From contig DATEGZ010000187.1 of the NCBI GenBank assembly GCA_035279905.1, positions 1 to 64,000 of the forward strand: a DNA stretch of 64,000 nucleotides. Reading direction: 5' to 3'. Each line of letters starts with the position of its first letter. The stretch's first letter is position 1. The translations under genes and the position numbers were made by a program. Under the pieces are notes generated by a model that had not been told where the DNA came from, did no database searches, and worked only from the letters and a program-made list of their open reading frames with translations. This DNA comes from DATEGZ01 sp035279905 (GTDB lineage Bacteria; Acidobacteriota; Vicinamibacteria; Vicinamibacterales; SCN-69-37). This document shows positions 39,732 through 49,025 of this stretch, one piece after another.

Positions 39732-39751
39732 CTATTCAATCAGACAAATAG
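39732..39751 (-). promoter_or_regulatory. Inverted repeat before padR, candidate PadR operator
   Basis: CTATT-N10-AATAG forms an AT-rich inverted repeat 5 bp upstream of the padR ATG in an otherwise GC-rich region. PadR proteins bind short dyads over their own promoter. This is positional evidence only. Confidence 0.35.
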
Positions 39752-39775
39752 ACGAGGGGGCGTCTCAACCGGTTA

Positions 39776-39807
39776 GGTTCCGGGGTTCCGCGGTTCCGGG
39801 GTTCCGA
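39776..39807. repeat. Tandem repeat (GGTTCCGN)4
   Basis: Four 8-bp units GGTTCCGN start at 39776, 39784, 39792 and 39800, in the gap between map (its stop is 11 bp away) and padR. The same unit, in the opposite orientation, recurs four times at 45199-45228. Confidence 0.9.
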
Positions 39808-39817
39808 GGGCGAACCG

Positions 39818-40567
39818 CTAAGCTGCGAGCGTGGTCAGGATCTCGCAGCCGCCGGGGCGGACGACGATCGTGTGCTCGTGATGAGCGGTGAGGCTGCCGT
39901 CGGCGCTGCGCACGGGCCATTCGCTCGCGGACGTGCGCGTCCGGCGCGTGGCGGCGGAAATGATGGGCTCGATCGTGATGACGAGGCCGTCGGTCAGCCG
40001 CCCGGTCGCGCGCGGGTCGTCGTAGTTCACGACGTTTGGCGGCTCGTGGATCGTGCGGCCGATGCCGTGGCCGCAGAGCTCGCGCAGGACCTTGAAGCCG
40101 GCGCGCTCGACGTGGGCCTCGACGACGCGGCCGATGTCGCGCAGCGGAGCGCCGGGCATGGCCGCTGCGATCGCCGCCTGGAACGCACCTTCGGCGGCGG
40201 CGATGAGGTTGGCGGCGACGGTCGAGACGCGGCCGACGGGCACGGTCACCGCGGCGTCGGCCATGTAGCCGTCGAGCTCGGCCGTCACGTCGAGCGTGAC
40301 GAGGTCGCCCTCAAGCAGGACCCGCGCGCCCGGCACGCCGTGCACGGCCTCGTCGTTCACGCTGATGCACGTCACGCCCGGGAACCGATACACGAGCTTC
40401 GGCGCGGATCGCCCTCCCGCGCGCGCCAGCACCTTGCCGGCGATCGCGTCGAGCGCGGCGGTGGTGACGCCCGGCCGCACGGCCGCGCGCATCGCGGCGA
40501 TCGTCTCGGCGACGAGACGGCCCGCGCGGCGCATGCCGGCCAGGTCGGACGGATGCTCAATCGACAT
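39818..40567 (-). CDS. map: Methionine aminopeptidase, type I
   Basis: 249 residues from the ATG at 40567, which gives the typical MSIEHPSDLAGMRRAGRL start; the in-frame extension upstream is rejected. The metal ligands are visible: Asp in LVTLDVTAELDGYMAD (two), His in CGHGIGRTIHE, Glu in ITIEPI, and Glu near the end in AHHEHT. The substrate-binding histidine is in VNDEAVHGVP. It removes initiator methionine co-translationally. Compared with the E. coli enzyme it has the same length and no zinc-finger extension. It follows the amidohydrolase gene by 8 bases. Confidence 0.95.
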   Translation of the reverse strand: MSIEHPSDLAGMRRAGRLVAETIAAMRAAVRPGVTTAALDAIAGKVLARAGGRSAPKLVYRFPGVTCISVNDEAVHGVPGARVLLEGDLVTLDVTAELDGYMADAAVTVPVGRVSTVAANLIAAAEGAFQAAIAAAMPGAPLRDIGRVVEAHVERAGFKVLRELCGHGIGRTIHEPPNVVNYDDPRATGRLTDGLVITIEPIISAATRRTRTSASEWPVRSADGSLTAHHEHTIVVRPGGCEILTTLAA

Positions 40568-40575
40568 GGTCTTCC

Positions 40576-42588
40576 CTACCGAGCCGCGCGAACGACCGGA
40601 CCGTAGCCGGCCGCGCGCCACAGCACGTTGCAGTCGTACATCCGCCCGTTCGTGACCACCCAGCGCGTGTCGCGGATGTTGCGGATGTTCTCGATCGGAT
40701 TCGCGCCGAGCACCACGAGATCCGCGCGCTTGCCCACTTCAATCGTGCCGACTTCCTTGTCCACACGCATCGCCTTCGCCGGCATGATCGACGCGGCCTG
40801 GATCGCCTGGAGCGGCGTCATTCCGCCCTGGACGTACAGCTCGATCTCGCGCGGCAGGCTGAAGCCCGGCACACCCTTGTCGGTGCCGGTGACGACGAGC
40901 AGACCGGCATCGACGGCGTCTTTCAACAGCTTCAGCGAGGCGGTCTGCCGCGTCTTGTAGGCCGCCGCGTCACCCGGGCCCCAGTTCATGCTCGCGAACA
41001 TCCGCGTCAGCGGCACGGGCAGCCGGCTCACGCCGGGAAGCAGATCGTCGAGCGGAATCGCCGCGGGGTGGCTGCTGAGCTCGTTCCACGATTGCGTCGG
41101 GTCCATCACCGTGTGATGCGCCTTGAAGAACGCGATTTGCGCTTTGGACGCGTCGGATCCCGACTCGCCGTTGAGCGCCATGTGCGCGATCCCGTCGAAG
41201 CCCGCTTCGACGACCATCGTGCCGTTGCCGCCAGGTCCGCTGCCGCGCATCGCCGTCGGCACGTGTCCCGTGACGGTCATGCCGAGCCGGTGCGCTTCGT
41301 CGATGATGGCCTTGCCGACGTCGGCTTTCACGTCGGAGTAGAGCTTCATCTCCTGGAAGTGTTCGCCGTGATAGCGCCGAGTGATGGCGACGCCCTGCTC
41401 GGGTGTATCCGCAACGACCTCACCGAACGCGTGCGGACTCGGGCCGCCGTCAACGAGGCCCGCAAGAAAGTATCGCGGGCCCATCGCCTTGCCCGAATCG
41501 ATCGCGTCGCGAATCGCGACGAGGAACTGCTCTTCCCCGCCCATGTCGCGGATCGACGTCACGCCGCTCGCAAGATACACGGGCGCCCAGTCGGTTTGTC
41601 CCGCGTGCGCGTGCATGTCCCACAGGCCCGGCACGATCGTCATGCCCTTCGCGTCGGTCACGGGCACGCCGTTCGGGACGGGCGTCGAGGATGACGGGCC
41701 GACGGCGGCGATGCGGTTGTCACGGATCACGATTGTCGCGTTCTGGATCGGCGCAGCGTCCGTGCCGGTGATGACCATCGCGCCGGTGATCGCAAACGAT
41801 CCGCGCTGCACCGTAGGCGTCGCCGTCGTCAGTTTGACCAGATCGGCGACGCGCTGAGCCGCAGCATCTTTGATGAACGCGTCAGTGTTGTACTTTGCCT
41901 CGGTGACCCGGAATGCTTCAAACGGCAGTGCACCAGCCCACGTTGTCAGCGCCACCAGGCGCCCGCTATCGCGCTCAATCCAGGCTGTCTCTGTGCCCCA
42001 GACCACGCCGTCAATCGACAGGATCTCGAGGACAGGCACGGGCGCCCGCCCGGCGGGCATGTCGGCCGTCAGCATTCCGCGCGTGGCGATGCGGATCGCC
42101 GGCCCTGAGGGCGCCGCGGCAATCTGAGCGGGCCGGCCCTGCGCGCGCCAGTACTGGATGAGCGCTTCCTGAACTCCGATCGGCGCGTAGTTGTCGATGG
42201 GGAAAAACGGCTTGCCGGCGAGTTCGACGTCGCGTTCTTTCTGCAGGTCGCGAACGTGCGCGCGCCCGCTGGCGATCGTGACTTCGGAGTCGGATGCGAA
42301 CAGGCGGTAATTCCGTCCCTTGACCGTGAGGTGCAGCGGTTCGCCGCTGGCGGTACCGAGCTCGAGCGCCGCCGTCAGGTTGACCGCCGTGCCGCGGTCG
42401 GTGAACTGAAACGCCGCGTCCAGCCGGCGGCCGCCGGTGATCGTCGTGATCGTATCCGTCTCCGCACCGATCTCGTGACCGAGGAAGAACAGACGGAACG
42501 TCGGTGGAGTCGCTGGCGCCTGAGGCATGGCCTGCGCTGCCCCGAGGAAGGCGCCGGCCGTACAAAGAAAGATGGCGGCGTATTTCAC
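40576..42588 (-). CDS. Secreted amidohydrolase with long N-terminal beta-rich domain
   Basis: 670 residues with signal peptide (IFLCTAGAFLGAAQA). Residues about 30-245 form a beta-rich region that I do not recognise. From about 255 the amidohydrolase fold begins (ITGTDAAPIQNATIVIRDN), with the metal motif GLWDMHAHAG (about 318), later metal histidines in TVTGHVP and IAHMAL, and Asp in VTGTDKG. The family hydrolyses C-N or C-O bonds with one or two metals (imidazolonepropionase- or prolidase-like members). Usual members are about 430 residues, so the N-terminal domain is an addition. Substrate unknown; location probably periplasmic. Confidence 0.85.
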   Translation of the reverse strand: MKYAAIFLCTAGAFLGAAQAMPQAPATPPTFRLFFLGHEIGAETDTITTITGGRRLDAAFQFTDRGTAVNLTAALELGTASGEPLHLTVKGRNYRLFASDSEVTIASGRAHVRDLQKERDVELAGKPFFPIDNYAPIGVQEALIQYWRAQGRPAQIAAAPSGPAIRIATRGMLTADMPAGRAPVPVLEILSIDGVVWGTETAWIERDSGRLVALTTWAGALPFEAFRVTEAKYNTDAFIKDAAAQRVADLVKLTTATPTVQRGSFAITGAMVITGTDAAPIQNATIVIRDNRIAAVGPSSSTPVPNGVPVTDAKGMTIVPGLWDMHAHAGQTDWAPVYLASGVTSIRDMGGEEQFLVAIRDAIDSGKAMGPRYFLAGLVDGGPSPHAFGEVVADTPEQGVAITRRYHGEHFQEMKLYSDVKADVGKAIIDEAHRLGMTVTGHVPTAMRGSGPGGNGTMVVEAGFDGIAHMALNGESGSDASKAQIAFFKAHHTVMDPTQSWNELSSHPAAIPLDDLLPGVSRLPVPLTRMFASMNWGPGDAAAYKTRQTASLKLLKDAVDAGLLVVTGTDKGVPGFSLPREIELYVQGGMTPLQAIQAASIMPAKAMRVDKEVGTIEVGKRADLVVLGANPIENIRNIRDTRWVVTNGRMYDCNVLWRAAGYGPVVRAAR

Positions 42589-42626
42589 GCCGCCATCATA
42601 GGGCCATTCGAACTCGCCGGGCTTAG

Positions 42627-42657
42627 GAACCCAACGAACCTAACGAACCCAACGAAC
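42627..42657. repeat. 9-bp tandem repeat GAACCYAAC
   Basis: Three full units (42627, 42636, 42645) and a partial fourth lie just after the rho stop. With the adjacent TGGGTT (42658-42663) the last unit can form a 6-bp hairpin in the rho transcript, but no U-run follows. Confidence 0.8.
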
Positions 42658-42662
42658 TGGGT

Positions 42663-44111
<1,449 letters not shown>

Positions 44112-44209
44112 CGTGGTTCGTACGGGACAAGTGAAGTTGTTGTGTTGGTGGAACGTGGAACGGAAGTGCGCGGATCCGAATCGGCCGCGCCAGTGGTTAG
44201 AACGCAGTC

Positions 44210-44218
44210 AGTATAGCA
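44210..44218 (-). promoter_or_regulatory. Extended -10 promoter of rho
   Basis: The minus strand reads TGCTATACT, an extended -10 (TG-N-TATACT), about 95 bp before the rho ATG, with no good -35. The resulting leader of about 90 bases is long enough for Rho autoregulation, which is known in other bacteria. Confidence 0.5.
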
Positions 44219-44227
44219 CGGAAGCTG

Positions 44228-44596
44228 TCAGTAGTCCCCCGGCCGCTCCCCGATGCCGAGCATCGAGCACGCGACGCGCGTGGCGAGGCCCAGCGCCCGG
44301 GCCCGTGCCACGACCGCCGCGCCATCGGCGCCCGGATTGAGCCAGACCGTCTTGATGCCCTTCCTGGCGATCTCCTCGATCACCCGAATCCCGATGTGCG
44401 GCGGCACGTAGACCGTGGCCTCGTCGATGGGACCGGGATAGTCCAGCACGCTGGCGTAGGCCCGCTCCCCTTCTACTTCCTTCGCGTTCGGGTTGATGGG
44501 AATGACGGTGTCCCCGTGGTGGCGGAACGCCCGAACCGCCTTGTTGCCAAACTTGGTCGGGTCGGCCGACGCGCCGATCACTGCGACAATCGCCAT
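44228..44596 (-). CDS. CoA-binding protein (YccU type)
   Basis: 122 residues, a single CoA-binding Rossmann domain: AVIGASADPTKFGNKAVRAF at the start, VIPINPNAKEVEG, then VYVPPHIGIRVIEEIARKGIKTVWLNPGA, and a conserved cysteine in RVACSMLGI. These small proteins bind CoA or a related cofactor; the physiological role is unsettled. It shares one base with the stop of the cyclophilin gene and is the last gene of the operon. Confidence 0.88.
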   Translation of the reverse strand: MAIVAVIGASADPTKFGNKAVRAFRHHGDTVIPINPNAKEVEGERAYASVLDYPGPIDEATVYVPPHIGIRVIEEIARKGIKTVWLNPGADGAAVVARARALGLATRVACSMLGIGERPGDY

Positions 44597-45234
44597 TACG
44601 GTTTCCTGTAGGCCCGGGTGATCTTGATGGGCGGATCGAGCGTTTCGGTCCGGTACGCGCCTGTGCTGCCGGTGTGCGCGGCCTGAATCTTCTTTACCAC
44701 GTCCATGCCCACCACGACGCGGCCGAAGACCGCAAACCCCTGCCCGTCGGCATTGCGCTTGCCGCCGAAATCCAGCTCCGGCTGATCCCCGATGGCAATC
44801 GAGAACGACGCCGTGGCGGTGTCGGGGCCGTTGCGCGCCATTGAAAGCGCGCCGTCGACGTTCTTCAGGCCGGTCACCGACGTCGCCTCCATCGGGATCG
44901 GCGGAAACTGATCGCGCCGCCGGGCCGGATTGATCTGGAACTGGATCACCTGGATCTCGACGTCGTGACGCACGGTGTTGTCCGGCCGGACCGCGCGGTT
45001 AATGACACCGTCGTCGTAGAACTTCTCGTCGACGTAGCGGAGAAAGTTCTTCGAGGTGACGGGCGCGTGCGCGATATCGACCGCCACCGTGATGCTGCCG
45101 AGCGCGGTCTCGAAGATCACGAGGACGGGAGCGGCTGTCTGGGCGCCGCCGCCGGCGGTAGCCAGCAAGACGAAGAATGCGCCCGCCAGCAGAACTTCGG
45201 AACCGCGGAACCTGGGAACCCCGGAACCGATCAT
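44596..45234 (-). CDS. Secreted peptidyl-prolyl cis-trans isomerase (cyclophilin)
   Basis: 212 residues. The cyclophilin core is clear: ALGSITVAVDIAHAPVTSKNFLRYV, FYDDGVINRAV, ALSMARNGPDTATASFSIAIGD and GFAVFGRVVVGMDVVKKIQ. It isomerises prolyl bonds. The N-terminus (MIGSGVPRFRGSEV) is encoded by a GGTTCC tandem repeat and precedes the hydrophobic signal segment LLAGAFFVLLATAGGGAQ. The ATG at 45234 overlaps the upstream stop by 4 bases, which supports the start. Without the repeat the signal peptide would be ordinary. Probably periplasmic. Confidence 0.9.
   Translation of the reverse strand: MIGSGVPRFRGSEVLLAGAFFVLLATAGGGAQTAAPVLVIFETALGSITVAVDIAHAPVTSKNFLRYVDEKFYDDGVINRAVRPDNTVRHDVEIQVIQFQINPARRRDQFPPIPMEATSVTGLKNVDGALSMARNGPDTATASFSIAIGDQPELDFGGKRNADGQGFAVFGRVVVGMDVVKKIQAAHTGSTGAYRTETLDPPIKITRAYRKP
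45199..45228. repeat. Tandem repeat GGAACC, 8-bp period, inside coding sequence
   Basis: GGAACC occurs at 45199, 45207, 45215 and 45223 (period 8). On the minus strand it is the same GGTTCC unit as at 39776-39807. It encodes residues 3-12 of the cyclophilin, giving GSGVPRFRGS. Confidence 0.9.
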
Positions 45235-46619
45235 TCCGCGACCTCCGACGGAAAGATTTTCCCGGGATTGAGGATGCCATTCGGATCGAACGCCGCCTTG
45301 ACGCGCCGCATGAGTGCGATGGTTTCAGGCGTCAGCTCGAGCCCGAGATACTTCGCCTTGGCGAAGCCGATGCCGTGCTCGCCGCTGATCGATCCCTCGA
45401 GCGCGACGACCCCGGCGAAGAGTACGGCCTCGGCCTCGTGCGCGCGCGCGATCTCGTCCGGATCGTTGGAGACCATGATGTTCACGTGGATGTTGCCGTC
45501 GCCGACGTGGCCGAAGCACGGGATGCGCAGTCTGAACCGCCGCTTGAGGTCGTCGACCAGATCGAACAGCTGCGGAATCCGTGCCTTGGGCACGACGACG
45601 TCGTGATTGAACTTGATCGGTGCGATCACCTTGAGTGACAGCGAAATCTCGCGGCGCACGCGCCAGAGTTCCTGGCGCGCCGCTTCGTCTCGCGCGCGCA
45701 CGAACTCCGTCGCACCGGCATCGCGGCACGACTGCTCGACGCGCGAGGCTTCCCCGCCGACCTGCTCGGACAGACCGTCGACCTCGATCAGGAGAATCGC
45801 GGCGGTGCCCGCCGGTGCGAGCGATCGGACCTTGAGATTCGCCGCGACGGCTTCGAGGCAGTCGCCGTCGATGATTTCGAGCGAGGCAGGCACGACCCGC
45901 GCGCGCACGAGACGCATGACGGCGTCCACGGCGTGCGTCACGCTCGGAAACGTCGCGCGCATCGTCGACTGCACGAGCGGCTTCGGGATCAGGCGCAGGA
46001 TGATCTTCGTGAGGATCGCGAGCGTGCCTTCGGAGCCGACGAGCAAGTGCGTGAGGTCGTAGCCGACGACGTTCTTGACGGTTTTCCCGCCGGTCTTGAT
46101 GATCTCGCCCGTCGGCAGCACGGCCTCGGTGCCGAGCACGTACTGCTTCGTCACTCCGTACTTGAACGCGCGGGGGCCGCCGGCGCACTCGGCGACGTTG
46201 CCGCCGATGACCGACTGCCGCAGGCTCGACGGATCCGGCGGGTAGAACAACCCGACTCGCTCCACGGCGTCCTGCAGGTCGCCGGTCACGACATTCGGCT
46301 CGACGACCGCGATGAGATTGCCCTCGTCGATCTCGAGAATGCGATTCAGGCGTTCCAGGCTCATCAGCACGCCGCCGCGCACTGGCACGGCGCCGCCGGT
46401 GTAGCCGGTGCCGCCGCCGCGCGGGACGAGCGGCGTCCGCGTCTCGTTGCAGTAGCGCGCAATCGCCGCGATTTCGGCGGTGTTGGCCGGCAGGACGACG
46501 ACGTCGGGCGGGTGCCCGCGCTTCAGCGCGTCGGCGCCGTACTGCGCCCGCGCGGCATCATCGGTCCGGACGAAGTCGGGACCGACGATTTGGACGAGGG
46601 GGACGGGGCTTTTTTCCAC
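45231..46619 (-). CDS. FAD-linked oxidase, glycolate/lactate dehydrogenase subunit GlcD-like
   Basis: 462 residues. An N-terminal FAD_binding_4 domain has PLVPRGGGTGYTGGAVPV and PDPSSLRQSVIGGNVAECAGG, followed by the FAD-oxidase C-terminal domain with histidines in CFGHVGDGNIHVNI and SGEHGIGFAKAKYL. GlcD-type enzymes oxidise 2-hydroxy acids such as glycolate or D-lactate; no glcE/glcF genes lie next to it, so it may be a stand-alone D-2-hydroxyacid dehydrogenase. The GTG start at 46619 and the first seven residues (MEKSPVP) lie inside a palindromic repeat, and I see no alternative start downstream. Confidence 0.9.
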   Translation of the reverse strand: MEKSPVPLVQIVGPDFVRTDDAARAQYGADALKRGHPPDVVVLPANTAEIAAIARYCNETRTPLVPRGGGTGYTGGAVPVRGGVLMSLERLNRILEIDEGNLIAVVEPNVVTGDLQDAVERVGLFYPPDPSSLRQSVIGGNVAECAGGPRAFKYGVTKQYVLGTEAVLPTGEIIKTGGKTVKNVVGYDLTHLLVGSEGTLAILTKIILRLIPKPLVQSTMRATFPSVTHAVDAVMRLVRARVVPASLEIIDGDCLEAVAANLKVRSLAPAGTAAILLIEVDGLSEQVGGEASRVEQSCRDAGATEFVRARDEAARQELWRVRREISLSLKVIAPIKFNHDVVVPKARIPQLFDLVDDLKRRFRLRIPCFGHVGDGNIHVNIMVSNDPDEIARAHEAEAVLFAGVVALEGSISGEHGIGFAKAKYLGLELTPETIALMRRVKAAFDPNGILNPGKIFPSEVAE

Positions 46620-46715
46620 AGTTCCGGCCCAGGTGGGGACGGAGGTCGGCAGGTCCGAGCTCTACCGACCTCCGTCCCCGCGGGGGCCGGAACTGTGGGA
46701 AAAAGCCCCGTCCCC
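46599..46715. repeat. 117-bp imperfect palindrome (REP/MITE-like element)
   Basis: Arms of 51 bp (46599-46649 and 46665-46715) match at 47 positions after reverse complementing, with a 15-bp spacer. The arms contain GGGGACGGGGCTTTTT, CCACAGTTCCGGCCC and GGGGACGGAGGTCGG blocks. The right arm codes for the last 17 residues of the aminotransferase, the spacer holds its stop, and the left arm provides the GTG start of the GlcD-like gene. Confidence 0.9.
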
Positions 46716-47894
46716 AAACCTGATCAGCCTCGTGACCCCTTCGCGCAGGCGATCGAGGGAGGTCGCGTACGAGAGGCGGATGAAGCCGGGCGTGTCGAAG
46801 GCTTCGCCGGCGGTCGTGACGACATGCTCCTTCTTGAGGAGCGCGTCGGCGAAGTCGAGCGACGTGCGCAGCCCATCGGGCGAGAGAAAGTCGCTGACGT
46901 CGGGGAACAGGTAGAACGCGCCTTGCGGCACCGCGCACCGGAAGCGCGGCTCCTCGGCCAGCCACGCGATCACCTGATCGCGCCGGCGCTGATATTCCTC
47001 GAGCATGTCCGTCACGCACTGCTGCGATCCGGTCAGCGCCGCGACCGCGGCCTTCTGGGTGATCGAGTTCACGTTGGACGTCGTGTGGCTCTGCAGCGCG
47101 TTGGCGGCCTGAATCAGCGGTTTCGCGCCGACGGCCCAGCCGCACCGCCACCCGGTCATCGCATAAGCCTTCGACGCCGATCCACACAGCACGAGGCGAT
47201 CGCGCATCGCCTCGCCGAAGATCGCCGGCAGGTTGTGTGGCACGGCGTTGTAGATGAGCTTCTCGTAGCAGAGATCGATCACGACCCAGAGGTCGCGCCT
47301 GGCGGCTTCCGCCGCAAGCATGCGCGCGTCGGCTTCCGACAGCAGCGCGCCGGTCGGATTGCCGGGCGAGTTGATGACGATGCCGCGCGTGCGCGGCGTG
47401 AGTGCGGCCAGAAACATGTCGGCCGTGAGCGCGAAGCCGTTCTCCGCGCGCGCCCGGACGATCACCGCCGCGGCGCCCGCGAGCTTGATCTGCTCGGCGA
47501 TCGTCGGCCAGCCCGGCGCGTGCGTGATGACTTCGTCGCCCGGCTGGAACAGCGCGAACGCCGCGTGCGCGAGCGCCTGCTTGCCGCCCGCCGTGATGAT
47601 CACTTCGTCCGGCAGGTACCGCACGCCGTAGTCCTGCAGGTAACGCGACGCGACTGCCTCGCGGAGTTCCATCACGCCCATGTTGGCGGTGTACTTCGTG
47701 AAGCCCGCGTCGAGCGCCGCGTGCGCGGCGGCGGTTATGTGCGCGGGCGTCGGAAAATCCGGCTCACCCGCCCCGAGGTCGACGACGTCGATCCCCTGGC
47801 GTCGCATCTTCTCCGCCTCGATCGTCCCCTTCATCGTGGGGGACAACGCGATGCGCTGCATCCGGTCGGCAAGACGAATCGTTTCGATGCTCAT
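46662..47894 (-). CDS. PLP-dependent aminotransferase, aspartate aminotransferase class I
   Basis: 410 residues. The fold-type I core is complete: LGAGEPDFPTPAHI, TAGGKQALAHAAFALF, NSPGNPTGALLSE, VIDLCYEKLIYN and the PLP lysine in GSASKAYAMTGWRCGW. The C-terminal arginine that binds the substrate carboxylate is in FIRLSYATS. The closest type is the AspC/AatA subgroup Ib. The last 17 residues (GDGAFSHSSGPRGDGGR) come from a palindromic repeat and are probably a non-native tail beyond the normal end at VTRLIRF. It starts 7 bases after coaD. Confidence 0.93.
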   Translation of the reverse strand: MSIETIRLADRMQRIALSPTMKGTIEAEKMRRQGIDVVDLGAGEPDFPTPAHITAAAHAALDAGFTKYTANMGVMELREAVASRYLQDYGVRYLPDEVIITAGGKQALAHAAFALFQPGDEVITHAPGWPTIAEQIKLAGAAAVIVRARAENGFALTADMFLAALTPRTRGIVINSPGNPTGALLSEADARMLAAEAARRDLWVVIDLCYEKLIYNAVPHNLPAIFGEAMRDRLVLCGSASKAYAMTGWRCGWAVGAKPLIQAANALQSHTTSNVNSITQKAAVAALTGSQQCVTDMLEEYQRRRDQVIAWLAEEPRFRCAVPQGAFYLFPDVSDFLSPDGLRTSLDFADALLKKEHVVTTAGEAFDTPGFIRLSYATSLDRLREGVTRLIRFGDGAFSHSSGPRGDGGR

Positions 47895-47901
47895 ACGGGG
47901 C

Positions 47902-48411
47902 TCACACGCGACGAAGGGTGGCGGATTCGCGTCGGCTGGTCAGCCGGGCTTCGACCGCCGGAGGCACGAGTCCGGTCAACGGGCCGCCGAGCTTCGCGAT
48001 TTCGCGCACCAGCGTGGCGCTCACGTAGGTGAAGCGCTCGGACGGCATGAGAACGACGGTGTCGATGCGCTGGTCGAGATGGCGGTTCATCAGCGCCATC
48101 TGCCACTCGTACTCGAAGTCGGCGGCCCCGCGAACGCCGCGGACGATGACCGAGGCCTTCTTGCGGCGCGCGTACTCGACGAGCAGGCCGTCAAACGTCT
48201 CGACTTCGATCTGCGGCCGTCCCGCGAACACTTCGCGGATGATCGCGACGCGCTCCTCGGCCCGGAAGAACGGCTGCTTCGACGTGTTGGTCAGGACGGC
48301 GACGACGATGCGATCGAAGAGGGCCGCGGCGCGCTCGATGATGTCGACGTGGCCGTTGGTCAGCGGGTCGAACGAGCCCGGGTAGACCGCGAGTCGAGGG
48401 GTGTCGGTCAT
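47902..48411 (-). CDS. coaD: Phosphopantetheine adenylyltransferase
   Basis: 169 residues. It has the nucleotidyltransferase signature YPGSFDPLTNGHVDII with the T/HxGH-type NGH motif, VRGVRGAADFEYEWQMALMN, and the conserved FTYVSATLVREIAKLGG near the end. It adenylates 4'-phosphopantetheine to dephospho-CoA, the fourth step of CoA synthesis. It overlaps rsmD by 4 bases, the usual rsmD-coaD pairing. Confidence 0.97.
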   Translation of the reverse strand: MTDTPRLAVYPGSFDPLTNGHVDIIERAAALFDRIVVAVLTNTSKQPFFRAEERVAIIREVFAGRPQIEVETFDGLLVEYARRKKASVIVRGVRGAADFEYEWQMALMNRHLDQRIDTVVLMPSERFTYVSATLVREIAKLGGPLTGLVPPAVEARLTSRRESATLRRV

Positions 48412-48950
48412 GTCAACTCGTAGAACGACAGCGCGCTGTCGCCGGCAATGAGCACCCGCGTGCGTCGCAATCCCGGCACCGCGTCCGGCGACTCGCGTCG
48501 CCGCGCGTGCTCGAGCACGAGGCGGCCGTTCGGGCCGAGCAACGCCGCCGCACAGCCAACGACGGCGTCGAGATCCTTCAAATCATACGGCGGATCGAGC
48601 AGCGCAAGATCGAACGCGTGCGGGATGTCGTGCCGGCCGTCGATTCCGAGGAAATCGTCGCGGATGATAGCACACGCCTCCTGGACACCGCAGGCCGCGA
48701 TGTTCGCTTCGAGCACGCGCACCTCGCGGCGATCGCGCTCGACGAACGTCACGGCGATCGCGCCGCGGCTGAGCGCTTCGAGCCCGAGCGCGCCCGTGCC
48801 GGCGAACGCGTCGAGGACGCGGCAGCCCTCGACCGTCGGCCCGAGCACGTTGAACAACGTCTCGCGCAAGCCGTCGGACGTCGGCCGCACGCCCGGCCCC
48901 ACGGGCCCGCGCAGCCGTCGTCCTTTCAATTGTCCGGCGATGATTCGCAT
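48408..48950 (-). CDS. rsmD: 16S rRNA (guanine966-N2)-methyltransferase
   Basis: 180 residues. Typical start MRIIAGQLKGRRLRGP, then RPTSDGLRETLFNVL, the SAM site LDAFAGTGALGLEALSRGA, and the catalytic LALLDPPYD. It methylates G966 of 16S rRNA during small-subunit assembly. It is followed by coaD, as in most bacteria, and separated from recG by a perfect palindrome. Confidence 0.97.
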   Translation of the reverse strand: MRIIAGQLKGRRLRGPVGPGVRPTSDGLRETLFNVLGPTVEGCRVLDAFAGTGALGLEALSRGAIAVTFVERDRREVRVLEANIAACGVQEACAIIRDDFLGIDGRHDIPHAFDLALLDPPYDLKDLDAVVGCAAALLGPNGRLVLEHARRRESPDAVPGLRRTRVLIAGDSALSFYELT

Positions 48951-48958
48951 AAACGGAG

Positions 48959-49022
48959 GACGCCGGGAGTAGTTTTTACAATTTCACGCGGAAGCGAAAT
49001 TGTAAAAACTACTCCCGGCGTC
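48959..49022. repeat. Perfect 27-bp inverted repeat with 10-bp loop
   Basis: The arms at 48959-48985 and 48996-49022 are exact reverse complements, with AGTAGTTTTTACAATTTC in the left arm. It fills the gap between the recG stop (49026) and the rsmD start (48950). The T-tract lies within the stem, so it is not a standard intrinsic terminator. Confidence 0.92.
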
Positions 49023-49025
49023 ATT

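Noticed and set aside
48959..49022. Simple intrinsic terminator for recG
   Set aside because: The T-tract is inside the stem and not after it, so it does not have the standard terminator layout; kept as a palindromic repeat.
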